This document shows positions 62,976 to 64,000 of a DNA stretch of 64,000 bases, one piece after another; positions within the stretch are counted from its first letter, which is position 1, and each line of letters opens with the position of its first letter. A model generated the notes under the pieces. It did not search any database. It saw nothing but the letters and a program-made list of their open reading frames with translations, and had not been told where the DNA came from. The translations under genes were made by a program, and so were the position numbers. Source of the stretch: an uncultured Lewinella sp. (GTDB lineage: Bacteria > Bacteroidota > Bacteroidia > Chitinophagales > Saprospiraceae); the NCBI GenBank assembly GCA_913057725.1, contig CAJXOS010000008.1, positions 1-64,000 on the forward strand, written 5' to 3'.

Positions 62976-64000
62976 ATGAGCATCACTGCTAACAATCTGA
63001 AAGTTCGAGAAGTCATTCATCAGGTAGTCAATGACCCTGCCTACCGGGAGGTTTCGGCGGTTCCTTTGATTGCTTATCAACAGTTGGGTTTGATTCTTCT
63101 GGCTTATGCCGGTGTATTTGGCGGCATGGCCTTGCATGTCTACGCTGGCCTGACGCTTTGGGTGGTCTATCCGATCATGGTTTTTTCGTTTTACGCGGCC
63201 TTCACGCCACTACATGACGCTACCCATCGGGCGGTGTCCTCTAATGAATTTCTGAACGATTTGCTGGGTACTATTTCAGCTAGCGTTCTCTTCCCTTTTG
63301 CGACTACCGCGGTGTATCGCTTCCTGCATATGGCGCATCATCGCTACGTTGGTGATGAGGAGTTGGACCCAGATGAAAGCCTCGTGACTATCCCGAATAA
63401 GTACTACCCATTGGGTTATCTGATTTTGATTTTTCCGGATGTAATCTGGGTTTATTGGCTATTTGCGAAAGCCTGGGATCGCACCCCAACTCATACTCGT
63501 CGGGCAACTTTGTTCATGTTCTCCGGCTTATTCCTGTTTAACCTTGTCTGGTTTCTGAGTCCCTATGCTTATGAATACCTGATCCTGTTTTTTATTCCCA
63601 ATCGTTTGGGCATGACCTACATTGCGTATTCTTTTGCGCACATTCAGCATCCGGAGGGTATGGTATGGAACGAAGAACCTTTCCTGTCGACGTTTAAGCT
63701 AAAGGGCAATAAGCATTACCTCAAGACCTTCTTGGGACAGGCGGATCATGCTATGCATCACTTTCTACCCCACGTACCTTGGTACAAGTATGACAAGGTT
63801 TGGGATCTGGCGAATGGCGTTTTCCGACAGCAAGGCATACCCGAACGCCATGTGATCTGGCGATCTGACAATAATTTTGCAGCCTTGAAGGCGGCGCAAA
63901 AAGAAAACAACGCTGAAGGCAGAATAACGATGCGCGTTGTTGAGACGAAAGTAGTAGCCAAGGGAGTGAAGCACTATATATTGGAAGCAGCAGATGCCGC
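62976..64000 (+). CDS. Fatty-acid desaturase, apparently fused to a ferredoxin-reductase domain (partial)
   Basis: The frame is open from the ATG at 62976 to the window edge (341 codons, 3' end missing), so it is absent from the ORF track. Residues about 30-290 form an integral-membrane desaturase with the three His boxes HDATH, HMAHH and HAMHH and several hydrophobic segments. A linker follows (AALKAAQKENNAEG), then RITMRVVETKVVAKGVKHYI. This opening strand resembles the FAD-binding start of phthalate-dioxygenase-reductase-like domains (RVxxIxxEAxGVxxFELxxxDG). If so, the enzyme carries its own electron donor domain. The desaturase part is certain; the fusion depends on sequence beyond the window. 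Confidence 0.88.
   Translation, partial: MSITANNLKVREVIHQVVNDPAYREVSAVPLIAYQQLGLILLAYAGVFGGMALHVYAGLTLWVVYPIMVFSFYAAFTPLHDATHRAVSSNEFLNDLLGTISASVLFPFATTAVYRFLHMAHHRYVGDEELDPDESLVTIPNKYYPLGYLILIFPDVIWVYWLFAKAWDRTPTHTRRATLFMFSGLFLFNLVWFLSPYAYEYLILFFIPNRLGMTYIAYSFAHIQHPEGMVWNEEPFLSTFKLKGNKHYLKTFLGQADHAMHHFLPHVPWYKYDKVWDLANGVFRQQGIPERHVIWRSDNNFAALKAAQKENNAEGRITMRVVETKVVAKGVKHYILEAADA

Noticed and set aside
63758-63974. Two short minus-strand ORFs at the window end
   Set aside because: Antisense to the desaturase frame, which is open to the window edge and carries the His boxes.

Overview
The window looks like chromosomal DNA of a free-living Bacteroidota species, most likely from the Saprospiria (Lewinella/Haliscomenobacter-like) or a close relative. 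This is inferred from secreted proteins ending in type IX secretion (T9SS) sorting domains (FPNP/WPNP motifs), a hybrid two-component system with a periplasmic propeller, many lipoboxes, an almost complete lack of Shine-Dalgarno sites, and promoters of the Bacteroidota type (TTG, about 20 nt, TAnnTTTG). Coding density is high. I see no phage, insertion sequence, CRISPR array or rRNA.

Left part (1-18.5 kb, almost all minus strand): a partial BNR/sortilin-like lipoprotein, a Tat-exported protein faintly resembling DUF3800, an atypical tRNA-Lys(CTT), a T9SS-exported repeat protein, and a three-gene block with 4-nt overlaps coding for a 2,030-residue exported protein, a fibronectin-type repeat protein and an outer-membrane barrel. 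A hybrid sensor kinase/AraC regulator lies directly upstream of that block. No SusC/SusD pair is present, so this is not an ordinary polysaccharide utilisation locus.

Middle part (18.7-45.9 kb): housekeeping genes (comF, hpt, thiL), an M28 peptidase, and a 0.95-kb gene-free region that appears to encode one well-supported and one weaker small RNA, convergently oriented. Next comes a tight plus-strand operon: TetR regulator, LolA-like carrier, two FtsX-type permeases, ABC ATPase and outer-membrane barrel. It reads as a self-contained trans-envelope export or lipid-traffic machine. It is followed by an AraC regulator, small lipoproteins, a T9SS-exported trypsin-like protease, a gamma-carbonic-anhydrase-like protein, a zinc-ribbon/TerB protein, a lactonase-type propeller, an M81 peptidase, and an antibiotic-kinase-like/inositol-phosphatase-like gene pair.

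Right part (46-64 kb): clpB, a GT-C membrane protein, carB (lacking the usual C-terminal allosteric domain) with a structured leader, a large secreted protein split by a one-base frameshift in a T6 tract, hemJ, a lone exbD, a GreA-like protein, a DUF2911-type protein, a TlpA-like thioredoxin lipoprotein, and finally a TetR gene next to a fatty-acid desaturase that continues into what looks like a ferredoxin-reductase domain at the window edge.

Main candidates for something undescribed: the three-gene giant-protein locus with its regulator, the TetR/LolA-like/ABC/barrel operon, the structured RNAs at 22.6-23.0 kb, the desaturase-reductase fusion, and the homopolymer frameshift. All function calls are from reading the sequence; no database search was possible.
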